Origin: Lewinellaceae bacterium
Lineage (GTDB): Bacteria; Bacteroidota; Bacteroidia; Chitinophagales; Saprospiraceae
Length of the DNA: 64,000 nt
Direction of reading: 5' to 3'
NCBI GenBank assembly: GCA_020636075.1
Contig: JACJYO010000002.1
Location: forward strand, 744,001 to 808,000
Part shown: one piece after another, positions 8,360-17,589 of the stretch
Layout of the letters: every line of letters begins with the position of its first letter
Position numbering within the stretch: position 1 is the stretch's first letter
Position numbers and translations under genes: made by a program
The notes under the pieces: model-generated
Databases searched by the model: none
What the model saw: the letters and a program-made list of their open reading frames with translations, nothing else
Told to the model about the DNA's origin: nothing

Positions 8360-11269
8360 ATGCGCACAGCCCCCGGATCAATTCGGCTGCAAACCAGCCC
8401 GGCTCAGTTTTTCGCCTTTTTAGTCGGTCTCCTCCTGCTTTCCACACCCGATTTTCTCACGGCCCAATGCCCGCCCGACCTGTGGTTCGACTCGCAAGCC
8501 GAAGTAGATGCCTTCCCGGCAACCTACCCGACCTGCAAAAACATGATCGGCCCGGTACTGGTGGTCGGCACTGACATAACCAACCTCGACTCCCTGCGCC
8601 AACTGCGCAGCATCGGCAACAAACTTCAGATTGAATCACCAAACCTCGCCGATATCAGCGGCCTCACAGGACTTACCCGAGTGGACGGCTTTTTGCACAT
8701 CGGCGGCACGGCACTGACCAACCTGCACGGCCTGGAAAACCTGAAGTTAACGGGCTCCAGTTTTACGGTGGCAAACAATGCGATGATGCTGACAACCACG
8801 CAGTTCGACAGTTTGCAACACAGCGGTTTCAGCATTTCCGGGTCTCCCCTACTGCAGGATTTCGGCACATTCCCCAGCCTCCAAACCGGCAAGAACATCC
8901 ATTTGAACAACCCCGCGTCGCAAATCAGCAACCTCGAAGGCGTATTCCCCAAGTTGGAAACAGCGGAATATTTTTTCCTTGAAAATATCCCCCAGTTGGA
9001 GAGCCTCAACGGCCTACACAGCCTGAACCGCGTTGGAGCGATGAGTATTAAAAAAACCGGGATTGCCGACCTGACCGGCCTGGAAAACCTGCAAATCATT
9101 TCAACCTACCTCTACTTGTTTGAAAACCCGGAACTGCTGAACCTGACCGGGATGGCGGCACTCGACAGTGTGCAATCGCTGCAAATCACCGGAAACCCAA
9201 AATTTGCCGGGCTGCAGGGGCTGGAACAAATGAACCACGTAGCACAGTTGGAGATCAGCGAAAATGAAAGCCTGCAAACACTTGCCGACAGTGCCGCCCT
9301 GCCCAATGTGATTGGTGTGCTCAACATCACCCGAAACCCCAACCTGACGTCCTTGCGCGGCCTCGAAAATCTCCATGTTCAAAATGGGGTCACCATCGAA
9401 GACAACGAAACGCTGCTGACGCTGGAAGGGCTTGCCAAGGTGCAGCACCCGTATAACGTTTCCATCAAGGGCAATCCGCAGCTCCGCGACCTCGCCGGGC
9501 TCCAGCAGCTGGAAACCGTAACTGTGCTGGTCCTCGAAAACAACGATGCATTAACCGACCTCAGCGGCCTGTCCAGCCTACGTGCTGCCCGCCAATTGCG
9601 CGTCAACGATCATTTGCGACTCAAAAACCTGCACGGCCTCGAAAGCCTGGAAAGCTTCCAAACCGGTGTTTTGTATATCCTGCGAAACGATTCCCTCACC
9701 ACCCTGGAGGGCCTGGGCGCAATGCTGGGTACCCAGTCGATACTGATAAAAGACAACCCCCTGCTTTCAGGCTGTTCCACACTGCCCGTCTGCAATGCGC
9801 TGGCACTGAACGCTTTCCCCACGCTCGAAAACAACCAGACCGGCTGCAACACCCCCGCAGAAATACTGGCCACCTGCAATTTTTCCTTCAACAGCCTCGG
9901 CGGGCAGGTTTTCCTCGATCCGGAATGCGACGGCGTTGCCGGCATTCAGGACCGGTTTTTACCGTACCAGATGCTCCGGACCACCGATGGACGCCCCTTT
10001 GCGTTTACAGATGCCAACGGGCGCTACCAGCGCTTTTTGACAGGTAGCCAACAGTTTAATTTCCGGGCAGATGCCATGCCCGGTTTTTCACCCCAACCAG
10101 ACAGCATATCGATTTCAACAAACGACACCCTGAAATTATTCAGCGGCCAGGATTTCGCCCTCTGCCCCGACAGCTTGTTTAACAATTGGCGTGTAAGTAT
10201 TTCACCCATTGGCCTACCGCGGCCCGGCTTTGAAAACCGCTATGTTATTCAATACCAAAACCGCAGTGCCCAACCCGGAAGTGCCGCGCTCAGGCTGGAT
10301 TTCCTCGACGATGTCCACCCGGATTTCCTGACCATAACCAGCGCAAACGGCGGCACCAGCACCGGTACGAACCAGTTGCAATGGAACCTCGTCAACTTCC
10401 CGATTTTTAGCACGACGGCCAAATTTGAGGTTCGGGTAAAACTGGACGCCACCACGCCGCTTGGCGCAATCCTGCAACCGCGCGTGCGTATCGTACCGGC
10501 AAATGGCGACGACATCGACTGGTCAGACAACGAAATGACACTCCCGCAAACTGTCGTGGGCAGTTTCGATCCCAACGACAAATGGGTGGACCGCGAACAA
10601 CTCTCCCACCCGGTTGCCTCGGAAGGCGAATGGCTGCGCTACCTCGTTCGTTTTCAAAACACCGGAACTGCCGCCGCTGAAATTGTCGAACTGCGCGACA
10701 CGCTGCCTGCCGAACTGGATTTCAACACCTTCCAACCGCTGACGGCAAGCCACCGGTACAAACTTTCCTTCCCGGAAAACGGTGTTTTAAACTGGCGTTT
10801 TGAAAACATAAACCTGCCCGATTCGGCATCGAACGAACCGCAAAGCCACGGTTTTGTGCAATTCCGAATCCGCAGTTACCCGGGCCTGAACGTCGGAGAT
10901 TCCATCCGAAACCGCGCCGGAATTTACTTCGATTTCAACCCCGTTGTGCTGACGAATTATGCCGTAAGCCGGGTGACAGAAATGGTACCGGCCCCAATTG
11001 TGCAGTCCCCTGCCCCCTTGGCCCTGCGCATCCTGCCTAACCCGTTTTCCGACCACTTTTGGATTGAAATACCAGGCATCGAACCACATCCCAAGCAACC
11101 GATGATACTTGAAATCGCCGACCTGACCGGCCGAATACTGCTGCGGCAAAATGTAGCCGGCAGCCGTTTCATGTTGAATCGCGACAGGCTGCCCGCCGGA
11201 TTGCTCCTGTTCTGGCTGCGGGATAGTTCCGGGGCCGTGCTGGCCTGTGGACGGGGTGTGGCCCGTTAA
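8360..11269 (+). CDS. T9SS-secreted leucine-rich repeat protein
   Basis: The 969-residue protein has a signal peptide (FLVGLLLLSTPDFLTAQ). Residues about 60-490 are leucine-rich repeats of the receptor-L/bacterial type, with recurring pieces such as LHGLENLK, LTGLENLQ, LRGLENL and LHGLESLE. Next comes a Cys-rich segment, an SdrD/CNA-B-like domain (GGQVFLDPECDGV, FTDANGRYQRFL), and a DUF11-like beta domain with the Bacteroidota signature SFDPNDKWV. The last 80 residues are a T9SS type A sorting domain (ILPNPFSDHFWIEIP ... LPAGLLLFWLRD). It should be a cell-surface or released adhesin-like protein. The following gene encodes a protein with a closely similar C-terminal end, so the pair arose by duplication or domain shuffling. 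No enzyme motif was seen. Confidence 0.9.
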   Translation: MRTAPGSIRLQTSPAQFFAFLVGLLLLSTPDFLTAQCPPDLWFDSQAEVDAFPATYPTCKNMIGPVLVVGTDITNLDSLRQLRSIGNKLQIESPNLADISGLTGLTRVDGFLHIGGTALTNLHGLENLKLTGSSFTVANNAMMLTTTQFDSLQHSGFSISGSPLLQDFGTFPSLQTGKNIHLNNPASQISNLEGVFPKLETAEYFFLENIPQLESLNGLHSLNRVGAMSIKKTGIADLTGLENLQIISTYLYLFENPELLNLTGMAALDSVQSLQITGNPKFAGLQGLEQMNHVAQLEISENESLQTLADSAALPNVIGVLNITRNPNLTSLRGLENLHVQNGVTIEDNETLLTLEGLAKVQHPYNVSIKGNPQLRDLAGLQQLETVTVLVLENNDALTDLSGLSSLRAARQLRVNDHLRLKNLHGLESLESFQTGVLYILRNDSLTTLEGLGAMLGTQSILIKDNPLLSGCSTLPVCNALALNAFPTLENNQTGCNTPAEILATCNFSFNSLGGQVFLDPECDGVAGIQDRFLPYQMLRTTDGRPFAFTDANGRYQRFLTGSQQFNFRADAMPGFSPQPDSISISTNDTLKLFSGQDFALCPDSLFNNWRVSISPIGLPRPGFENRYVIQYQNRSAQPGSAALRLDFLDDVHPDFLTITSANGGTSTGTNQLQWNLVNFPIFSTTAKFEVRVKLDATTPLGAILQPRVRIVPANGDDIDWSDNEMTLPQTVVGSFDPNDKWVDREQLSHPVASEGEWLRYLVRFQNTGTAAAEIVELRDTLPAELDFNTFQPLTASHRYKLSFPENGVLNWRFENINLPDSASNEPQSHGFVQFRIRSYPGLNVGDSIRNRAGIYFDFNPVVLTNYAVSRVTEMVPAPIVQSPAPLALRILPNPFSDHFWIEIPGIEPHPKQPMILEIADLTGRILLRQNVAGSRFMLNRDRLPAGLLLFWLRDSSGAVLACGRGVAR

Positions 11270-11407
11270 GGTCTGGGAAGAACTCTACGTTGGTGTGTTA
11301 TTGATGGATATAAAAATATTCGAACTCTCCGAAGTCGCCCAATTATTTACCAATCAACCCGCTTCAAATATTTGACCTCTCCAAGGTCAAGTGCTCGACT
11401 TCGGTAT

Positions 11408-11530
11408 CGGCGTGCGTTGGGTGGTTATAATGGATGAGCGGTCAGACGACTTTGAGTCGTCTGACCGCGGCGAGAACCTCGTCAGACGACTCAAAGTCGT
11501 CTGACGAGTATAACTTGCCAACGCACGCCG
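11408..11530. repeat. Nested palindromic repeat between the two large T9SS genes
   Basis: A perfect 13-bp outer inverted repeat (11408-11420 with 11518-11530, CGGCGTGCGTTGG) encloses two 25-bp hairpins, 11441-11465 and 11481-11505. Each hairpin has an 11-bp perfect stem (GTCAGACGACT) and a 3-base loop; the second hairpin is the exact reverse complement of the first. The remainder of the 367-base gap 11270-11636 shows no gene or convincing promoter. Confidence 0.85.
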
Positions 11531-11636
11531 GTAGAGAGGTCGCACATTTTGATTTTTTGTAAACCCTATTCAATAGTCACGTTAAACGATTGTTCTTCAA
11601 ACCAATACTCCAATTTTTCCATAAAACAACCCAATC

Positions 11637-14600
11637 ATGCATTTTCCAAAAACACCCCAAACGCTACTGCTCGCCCTTTGCTGCATTTTTCTTTTTCAAA
11701 ATCAAAACCTGGCCCAACTCAGCTGGCAGCGCATGCCCGGCCCACCGGGAGGTTTTGGTTCCGTTTCGCCCGGAACGGGCGGCAAATTGCTGTTGCGTAG
11801 TTCCAGTATCGGCGTCCACGAATCATCTGACGGTGGCCAAAACTGGCGCTGGAACGCCTTGCCAACCAGCATCCACACCGAGGCTGCCTTGTATTTTGGC
11901 AATACCGGCCGGTTGTGGTTTTTCGACCGACAGCAAGTGCTGCAATCATCCGATAACGGGCGCAACTGGGTGGAAATACTGCCCTATAATTCAGGATCAC
12001 AATGGATCGAAAATGCTTTTTTAGCCACCATCTTGCTGGACGCCGACACCACGATGATCGGAGCAAACAGCACCGGTATCCTGCGCAGCGCTGATTTGGG
12101 AAAAACGCTCACCACCGTTTTTCCACTTGCAGGCGGACTGAATGCCCTGGCGCAAAACCCGAACAACGGCCACTTGTTTGCCTGGAAAACCAGCCCGACA
12201 GCAGGCCAGATCAATAAAATTTATCGAAGCACCGACGACGGCCTCACCTGGAACGACTGGCAAAATGATCTGCTGACCACCGGGCGCACCATTAATCGCA
12301 TGGTTTTCGCCCCCAACGGCAACGTGTTTTTGGCAACGGACCAATTTCTCCTACGCTCCACCGACGACGGCGCCACCTGGACCGAGCTCAGCCTCCGCGC
12401 CGGCGATATCGCCGCCACACCGACCGGTCGCCTCCTCGCCGAAGACAAAGACGGGCTCTTCACCTTTGTCACCCGCTATTCCGACGACAACGGCGACAGC
12501 TGGCAAGATGGTCCGGTCAACCTGCTGCGCAAATTCTCCGTGTTGCCCGACGGCACCATTTTCGCCGAATACGACTTCAACGGAATGTACCGCAGCATCG
12601 ACAACGGCGACAGCTGGCAATATTCCGCCTACGGCATGGCGCACCACATCCGGCGTTTGCAAATGCATTTTTACCCGGACAAAGCCGCACTGGCCATCAC
12701 GGAACAGGGCGTTTTTTATAGTCAAAACGGTGCAACGGACTGGGAACAGCGTTTTTCCCCGCTGGACCCGCTTAGCATTTCCAATGATTTTACACCCGCC
12801 CTCACCTCCGCGGTGCTTCCCGACGGCACTGTTTTTTGTTTTGTCAAAGAAAAACTCCAGCGTAGCACCGACCGCGGCGCCTCCTGGTCGGATGTTACTC
12901 CCGACGCCTTTCAAGCCGGCAGCTATTTTGGCTCGATCCGACAGGTAGACGGCGTGCTGTTTTTTCTTTTTGACGGCTCAAATCCAATTGCCCTGCGTAG
13001 TGACGACGGCGGCCAAAACTGGCAGGACCTCGGTGCCGTTCAACTCAACCAACCTGAACGGAGTGCCGACGGTACGTTCTGGGCCTTCAACTACGGCCCC
13101 ACGCTCCAAAAATCTACCGACCGGGGTTTGACCTGGAACAATGTTACCACACCCACGCTGAATGGCCCGGCACGCATTTTCCCGCTGTCCAACGGCGCCA
13201 TACTCTTGCTGGGCAGCGGCAAAATCCACCGCAGTGTCAACGGCGGCAGCAGCTGGACCACAACGAATCAATCGTACATGAACAACGTGGATGCCGTTTT
13301 CAGCAACTCTGCCGGGCACTTGTTCGTCGTGGGTGAGCAATTTGGCTCCGACCAGTTTCTCCTATCCGTCGATGACGGCCATAACTGGCAATTCGTGACC
13401 GATCCCCATTCGCTTTGGGCCAGCGATTTCCTGTTTCAAACGCCCGACCAACGCGTATGGTTTGCCAGCGGCGACGGCGTTTGGCGCAGCACGGAACCGA
13501 GTACCGATTTTTTGACCCTGGGCGGTAAACTCCGGAATGATCTGGACGATGATTGCCAGTCCGATTTCGCCGAACCTGCATTACCCGGGTTTATGGTAAA
13601 ATCTACCGGCAGCAATGGCCAAACACGCTACGGCATGAGCAACGCCGACGGCGACTACCAGATACTTACCCAGTCGGGCAACTACCAGGTGAGCGCCCTG
13701 GCGCCGAATGCACTTTGGGCGCCATGCAGCCTGGACGTTACAGTACCGGCCAACATCACTTCGGGCCTGGTCAATGGAAAAAACCTGGCCATAAAACCGG
13801 CAGCGCTTTGCCCACGAATGGAGGTGGACGTAGCGGCCCCCTTGTTGCGCCGTTGCTTTGAAACCCGGATGGCTGTATCGTATCAAAACACCGGTACCCT
13901 GGCCGCCGCCAATGCCCGGGTTGAACTGGTACTCGATCCAATGCTGGAACTACTCGATGCGTCTTTTCCGATCAGCGGACAGTCGGGCGATACTCTGTTT
14001 TTTGAACTCGGGGAAGTGAAGGCCAACGAAAAGGGCTCATTTTTCCTAAATCTGAAAGTTTCCTGCGATGCCGCGCTTGGGCAAATGCACTGCACTTCGG
14101 CCCGGATTTTCCCCGACACGATTTGCTCCGGCTGGCAGGGAGCTGTATTGCGCACATCCATGCAATGCCTTGGTGATTCGGTTTTACTCGAAATTCAAAA
14201 CACCGGCGCAGCGGCCATGACCGCACAGCAAAAATGGCAGGTTTGGCGAGGCATCTGGGCTAACTTTGACTCGACGCTGGTTGCGGAAGGGAATTTCCTG
14301 CTCGGTGCGGGTGAAATTTTTACTGAAAAAATAGCCACCGGCCCTGCCGACGAGTTGCTGTTTCTTAAGGTCCCGCAGGAAGCGGGTTATCCCTTCGGAT
14401 CGGGCTTTGCCCAAACGGTGCTCCAGCATTGCAACGGAAACGGCCAAACGCCGTATAGTTTTGAATATCAGGCCTATGAACCCAGCCGGTCACAGTTTTG
14501 CCTGCGCAACATCGGCTCCTTCGACCCAAACGATAAAATGGGATTCCCCGAGGGCATCGGCGCAGGCCACCACATTGAAAAAACGGAGCCGCTCGAATAC

Positions 14601-14738
14601 CTGATCCGTTTTCAAAATACGGGTACCGATACGGCCTTCACAGTCGCCATTCGTGATACCCTTTCGCCCTTGCCTCGACATCGAAACGCTACAATTGGGT
14701 GCAGCCAGCCATCCTGTTCAACTGAACGTGCGGGGTGA
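11637..14738 (+). CDS. T9SS-secreted sortilin/BNR-propeller protein, frameshifted near its 3' end
   Basis: The protein has a signal peptide (LLLALCCIFLFQNQNLAQ). Residues about 25-620 form one or more beta-propellers with many Asp-box turns (SSDGGQNWRW, STDDGLTWND, SSDNGRNWVE, STDRGLTWNN), like the YCF48/sortilin families. An SdrD-like domain (LGGKLRNDLDDDCQSDF ... SNADGDYQIL) and a DUF11-like domain with SFDPNDKMGF follow. The frame breaks at 14673-14674, where CC should be a single C. Removing it joins LIRFQNTGTDTAF ... DTLSP to LDIETLQLG in the frame that continues to 15234 and supplies the T9SS domain. The unbroken protein would be about 1200 residues. The function is unknown; it is probably surface-exposed and protein- or glycan-binding. 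Confidence 0.85.
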   Translation: MHFPKTPQTLLLALCCIFLFQNQNLAQLSWQRMPGPPGGFGSVSPGTGGKLLLRSSSIGVHESSDGGQNWRWNALPTSIHTEAALYFGNTGRLWFFDRQQVLQSSDNGRNWVEILPYNSGSQWIENAFLATILLDADTTMIGANSTGILRSADLGKTLTTVFPLAGGLNALAQNPNNGHLFAWKTSPTAGQINKIYRSTDDGLTWNDWQNDLLTTGRTINRMVFAPNGNVFLATDQFLLRSTDDGATWTELSLRAGDIAATPTGRLLAEDKDGLFTFVTRYSDDNGDSWQDGPVNLLRKFSVLPDGTIFAEYDFNGMYRSIDNGDSWQYSAYGMAHHIRRLQMHFYPDKAALAITEQGVFYSQNGATDWEQRFSPLDPLSISNDFTPALTSAVLPDGTVFCFVKEKLQRSTDRGASWSDVTPDAFQAGSYFGSIRQVDGVLFFLFDGSNPIALRSDDGGQNWQDLGAVQLNQPERSADGTFWAFNYGPTLQKSTDRGLTWNNVTTPTLNGPARIFPLSNGAILLLGSGKIHRSVNGGSSWTTTNQSYMNNVDAVFSNSAGHLFVVGEQFGSDQFLLSVDDGHNWQFVTDPHSLWASDFLFQTPDQRVWFASGDGVWRSTEPSTDFLTLGGKLRNDLDDDCQSDFAEPALPGFMVKSTGSNGQTRYGMSNADGDYQILTQSGNYQVSALAPNALWAPCSLDVTVPANITSGLVNGKNLAIKPAALCPRMEVDVAAPLLRRCFETRMAVSYQNTGTLAAANARVELVLDPMLELLDASFPISGQSGDTLFFELGEVKANEKGSFFLNLKVSCDAALGQMHCTSARIFPDTICSGWQGAVLRTSMQCLGDSVLLEIQNTGAAAMTAQQKWQVWRGIWANFDSTLVAEGNFLLGAGEIFTEKIATGPADELLFLKVPQEAGYPFGSGFAQTVLQHCNGNGQTPYSFEYQAYEPSRSQFCLRNIGSFDPNDKMGFPEGIGAGHHIEKTEPLEYLIRFQNTGTDTAFTVAIRDTLSPLPRHRNATIGCSQPSCSTERAG

Positions 14739-15234
14739 ACATGAACTGGTGTTCACCTTTGAAAACATCCTGCTGCCCGACAGCAACATCAATGAAGTCG
14801 CCTCGCATGGATTCGTGAAATATTCGATCCGGCAAAAAGCGGACAATCCCTACGGCGCCGTGATCCACAACCGGGCAGGCATTTATTTTGATTTCAACCT
14901 GCCGGTGATGACCAATGAAACCTGGCATACCGTGGGGTTACCGATTGTGTCGGGTGTTTTTTCTGCAAACGATGAAAACCTGATGCAACTCCGGGTTTCT
15001 CCGAACCCATTTGCAGATTGGTTTTGGGTGGAAATACCTGAATTCGCAAGCGGCGTGCGGCGACCGCTCACCTTGGAGGTTTCCGACTTAACCGGGCGTT
15101 TATTTTTGAAAACAAACTTTGAAAATCAGCGAATCCGGCTGGAGCGCGGTGCACTGCCGGCCGGAATGCTTTTGCTGCATCTGCGGGATGCATCGGGATC
15201 GGTGCTGGCTATTGGGCGGGCGGTGGCGCGGTAA
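14653..15234 (+). CDS. Frameshifted C-terminal part of the preceding T9SS protein
   Basis: This is not an independent gene. It is the continuation of the 11637 gene in the next frame; true coding begins at about 14675 (LDIETLQLGAASHP). It holds the rest of the DUF11-like domain (GFVKYSI, HNRAGIYFDFNLPVM) and the T9SS type A sorting domain (VSPNPFADWFWVEIP ... LPAGMLLLHLRDASGSV). This end closely resembles that of the gene at 8360-11269 (NPFSDHFWIEIP ... LRDSSGAVL). No signal peptide or plausible start exists within it. Confidence 0.8.
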   Translation: MIPFRPCLDIETLQLGAASHPVQLNVRGEHELVFTFENILLPDSNINEVASHGFVKYSIRQKADNPYGAVIHNRAGIYFDFNLPVMTNETWHTVGLPIVSGVFSANDENLMQLRVSPNPFADWFWVEIPEFASGVRRPLTLEVSDLTGRLFLKTNFENQRIRLERGALPAGMLLLHLRDASGSVLAIGRAVAR

Positions 15235-15266
15235 ACTTTTCGTGAACTGCGAGAAGATTCAGTATC

Positions 15267-15410
15267 AAAGCCCGTAGGGCTGACATTTTTGTAGAAATTA
15301 CGACAAGTAAAATAAAAGCGCCGTAGGTGCGGCATTATAATGGCACGCCTACGGCGTTTGGAAACTGCGTGGCAACCTGATTCTACTATAATGTCAGCCC
15401 TACGGGCTTT
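15267..15410. repeat. 144-bp inverted-repeat element, copy A
   Basis: A perfect 20-bp terminal inverted repeat, AAAGCCCGTAGGGCTGACAT at 15267-15286 and its complement at 15391-15410, encloses an inner imperfect palindrome. The inner arms are GCGCCGTAGGTGCGGC and GGCACGCCTACGGCG around ATTATAAT. No coding potential and no clear target-site duplication. It lies between convergent genes. Copies B (31348-31523) and C (40524-40667) share ends and core. Confidence 0.9.
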
Positions 15411-15468
15411 GGTGGTTTATTTTAACTCCTAATTCGCATAACAAGCATTGAGATAGCTAACCCCTTTG

Positions 15469-17580
15469 TTACATTTTTACCACCACCTTCCAAACCCCAG
15501 AAACCCCAACCCGATAACTCCCGGCCGGGAGCCGGCTTAAATCCAAAACCAAATTTTCCCCGGCAGTTTCCCGACTCAACACCACTGCCCCTCCGGCATC
15601 CACCAACTGAACCGTACGCTCCCGGGCATCCGGAAATTTTACCGTGACGGCATCCTGCGCTGGATTGGGATACACCCCAAAATCAGCAGCCGGCGGCGCA
15701 ACTTCATTGACCGGCACCACAGCAGGTTGCACGAAATTGGATAACAACAAAATATACCCAGCATTGTAATAAATCGCGGGTTCGGTAATTTCCCAGGAGC
15801 TTTCCGGCCAGCCGTCATTGAAGTCCAGGTAAGCCTTTTGGGGCGGCTGGCCGGCTGGCGGCGAGAGTTGGGTATAGGAGAAATCTTTGTTCGGACCACC
15901 GACGAGGTAGCCGGGCGCCGGACCGTTTGGTGAATTCAGGGCGTTGTCGTAAACCGTGTTGTTGCCAAACCAGGTGTGGTAAATTTCATTCGCGCATTTA
16001 TCGCCTCCGAAGGCATACATATTTGACAACATAACCATGCCGAGCGGATTGACGCCGTGCAACCAATGCAGGTATTGGGCTGCCACTTCGCGGTATTTAT
16101 CGTGCTGGCTGGCATTAATCCCAAATTCCACAAAATCCATATTCAGGTTACCGCAGTTGGCGTGGGTCAGGTTGCTGCCCCAATGGAACGCCCAATCATC
16201 CTTAAACGCCCGGTAAAGATCCGTTTGTGCCGTGTACGCATCGATGGAAAAAGCATAATTCATATTGGACTTTTGGTTGCGAAGCAGGCCCGCATTGGCT
16301 TGCGATGCTCCCGGTAATTGGGTGTAGCGCAAAAGTGCGGTCTGCATAGGCGTTTGATATGGGCCCCACCAGGTGCTGGAAACCAGGCCGGTTTGGCCAA
16401 ATTTAGCATCCACAAATTGCCGGTACTGGGCATCGCCCGTCCATTCAAACAAGTAAACCGCAGCGGTAATCGCGCTTTCCACCTGTGTGGCCGCATCGCG
16501 GTCAGCATCGCCGGCTTTGATATCCCCATCGTCGCAGGCCGATTCAAACTGGGTAAAATTCGAAGTTGTTACGGCAGCCCGCTGCCAGGCCGCTTGCGCC
16601 CGGGTTGCCAGATCGGCGGCATAGTTTTGCAGGGCAGATATACCTGTTTCCTTTAAAACATTTGCCGCCAGGGCAAACATGGCACAGCCCGCCAGTGTAG
16701 CCGATGTGCATTCCGGCAAGTAGTACCGGGGGCGGTTGTCAGTGCTTGGCGGCGACACGTCATTGTAATTATCCACGCCGACTTTGAGCAAAAAACCACC
16801 AGTGCCCGTCGCATCCTGCATGCGTTTCAGGAAATCCAGTTCCCATATTAATTCATCCAGCAGATCGGGAATGCCATTGCCGCTTTCGGGTATATTGAAA
16901 TCGTCGGTAAACACCGCCGGGTTGCGACGGTACGCCTCCAGAAGTTGCAACACGGCGCCTTCGGCAAAGGTGGTGTACTTGTTCACATCGCCGGCGTCCA
17001 TCCAGCCGCCGCGCACATCGCGCGCAGTAGCCGGGTCGTTTTTTGCCCAACGGCTGCGGGCTGCCTTGTCCTGGTTGGCGCCTTCAAATGCCGCTGCGTC
17101 TGTCCATTTTGGACCGGCAAATGGCGTTTGTTTGGCAAAATTTAGTCGCTGGTAAAAGTAAATGCGCACCGCTTGTTTCAGTACATCCCGATATACCGCG
17201 GCATCGATGCGGAACGGATGGGAGGAAACATTTTTGGCAACATCATGCAGGTAATAATCTCCCGGAATGGTCACCGCTGAAAAATCAAACCACCAGCCGC
17301 GGTCACCCGATTGACTGTGGGTAGCGCCATTTTTCCAGGACACCGGACTCCCGGAAAAAACAGGCTGGGCGTCGGAAAGGCGGCGAACTTCATAAGTGGC
17401 GCCGGGGGTGAAACTTTGTGCGGCGTTAAACCCTTGCATAGGGTCGGCGATCACGGCAACTTTACGGCTTTCAGGAAGGTAGCCAAACTGATCGAGGTGG
17501 ATAAATGCGGAACCGGTAGATTGGGAAAAGGCCAGGATTGGAAGAAAAAGCGCAAGCAGGATGGCGGGTTTGTTTTTCAT
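15469..17580 (-). CDS. GH9 endoglucanase with N-terminal Ig-like domain and T9SS tail
   Basis: The 703-residue protein has a signal peptide (FLPILAFSQ), a cellulase N-terminal Ig-like domain at about 25-125 (FIHLDQFGYLPESRKVAVI), a GH9 (alpha/alpha)6 catalytic domain at about 130-625, and a T9SS type A domain (VYPNPAQDAVTVKF ... LPAGSYRVGV). Catalytic features are GGWMDAGDVNKYTTF with Asp195/Asp198 as nucleophile-water base, HWLHGVNPLG, and WEITEPAIYYNAGYI carrying the general acid Glu. GH9 enzymes cut beta-1,4-glucans, and some act on glucomannan. It is the last gene of the minus-strand SusC-to-GH9 run, 9 bases after the GH27 gene, consistent with attack on the glucosyl links of glucomannan. 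The product is expected outside the cell. Confidence 0.94.
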   Translation of the reverse strand: MKNKPAILLALFLPILAFSQSTGSAFIHLDQFGYLPESRKVAVIADPMQGFNAAQSFTPGATYEVRRLSDAQPVFSGSPVSWKNGATHSQSGDRGWWFDFSAVTIPGDYYLHDVAKNVSSHPFRIDAAVYRDVLKQAVRIYFYQRLNFAKQTPFAGPKWTDAAAFEGANQDKAARSRWAKNDPATARDVRGGWMDAGDVNKYTTFAEGAVLQLLEAYRRNPAVFTDDFNIPESGNGIPDLLDELIWELDFLKRMQDATGTGGFLLKVGVDNYNDVSPPSTDNRPRYYLPECTSATLAGCAMFALAANVLKETGISALQNYAADLATRAQAAWQRAAVTTSNFTQFESACDDGDIKAGDADRDAATQVESAITAAVYLFEWTGDAQYRQFVDAKFGQTGLVSSTWWGPYQTPMQTALLRYTQLPGASQANAGLLRNQKSNMNYAFSIDAYTAQTDLYRAFKDDWAFHWGSNLTHANCGNLNMDFVEFGINASQHDKYREVAAQYLHWLHGVNPLGMVMLSNMYAFGGDKCANEIYHTWFGNNTVYDNALNSPNGPAPGYLVGGPNKDFSYTQLSPPAGQPPQKAYLDFNDGWPESSWEITEPAIYYNAGYILLLSNFVQPAVVPVNEVAPPAADFGVYPNPAQDAVTVKFPDARERTVQLVDAGGAVVLSRETAGENLVLDLSRLPAGSYRVGVSGVWKVVVKM

Positions 17581-17589
17581 AAACCAGGT

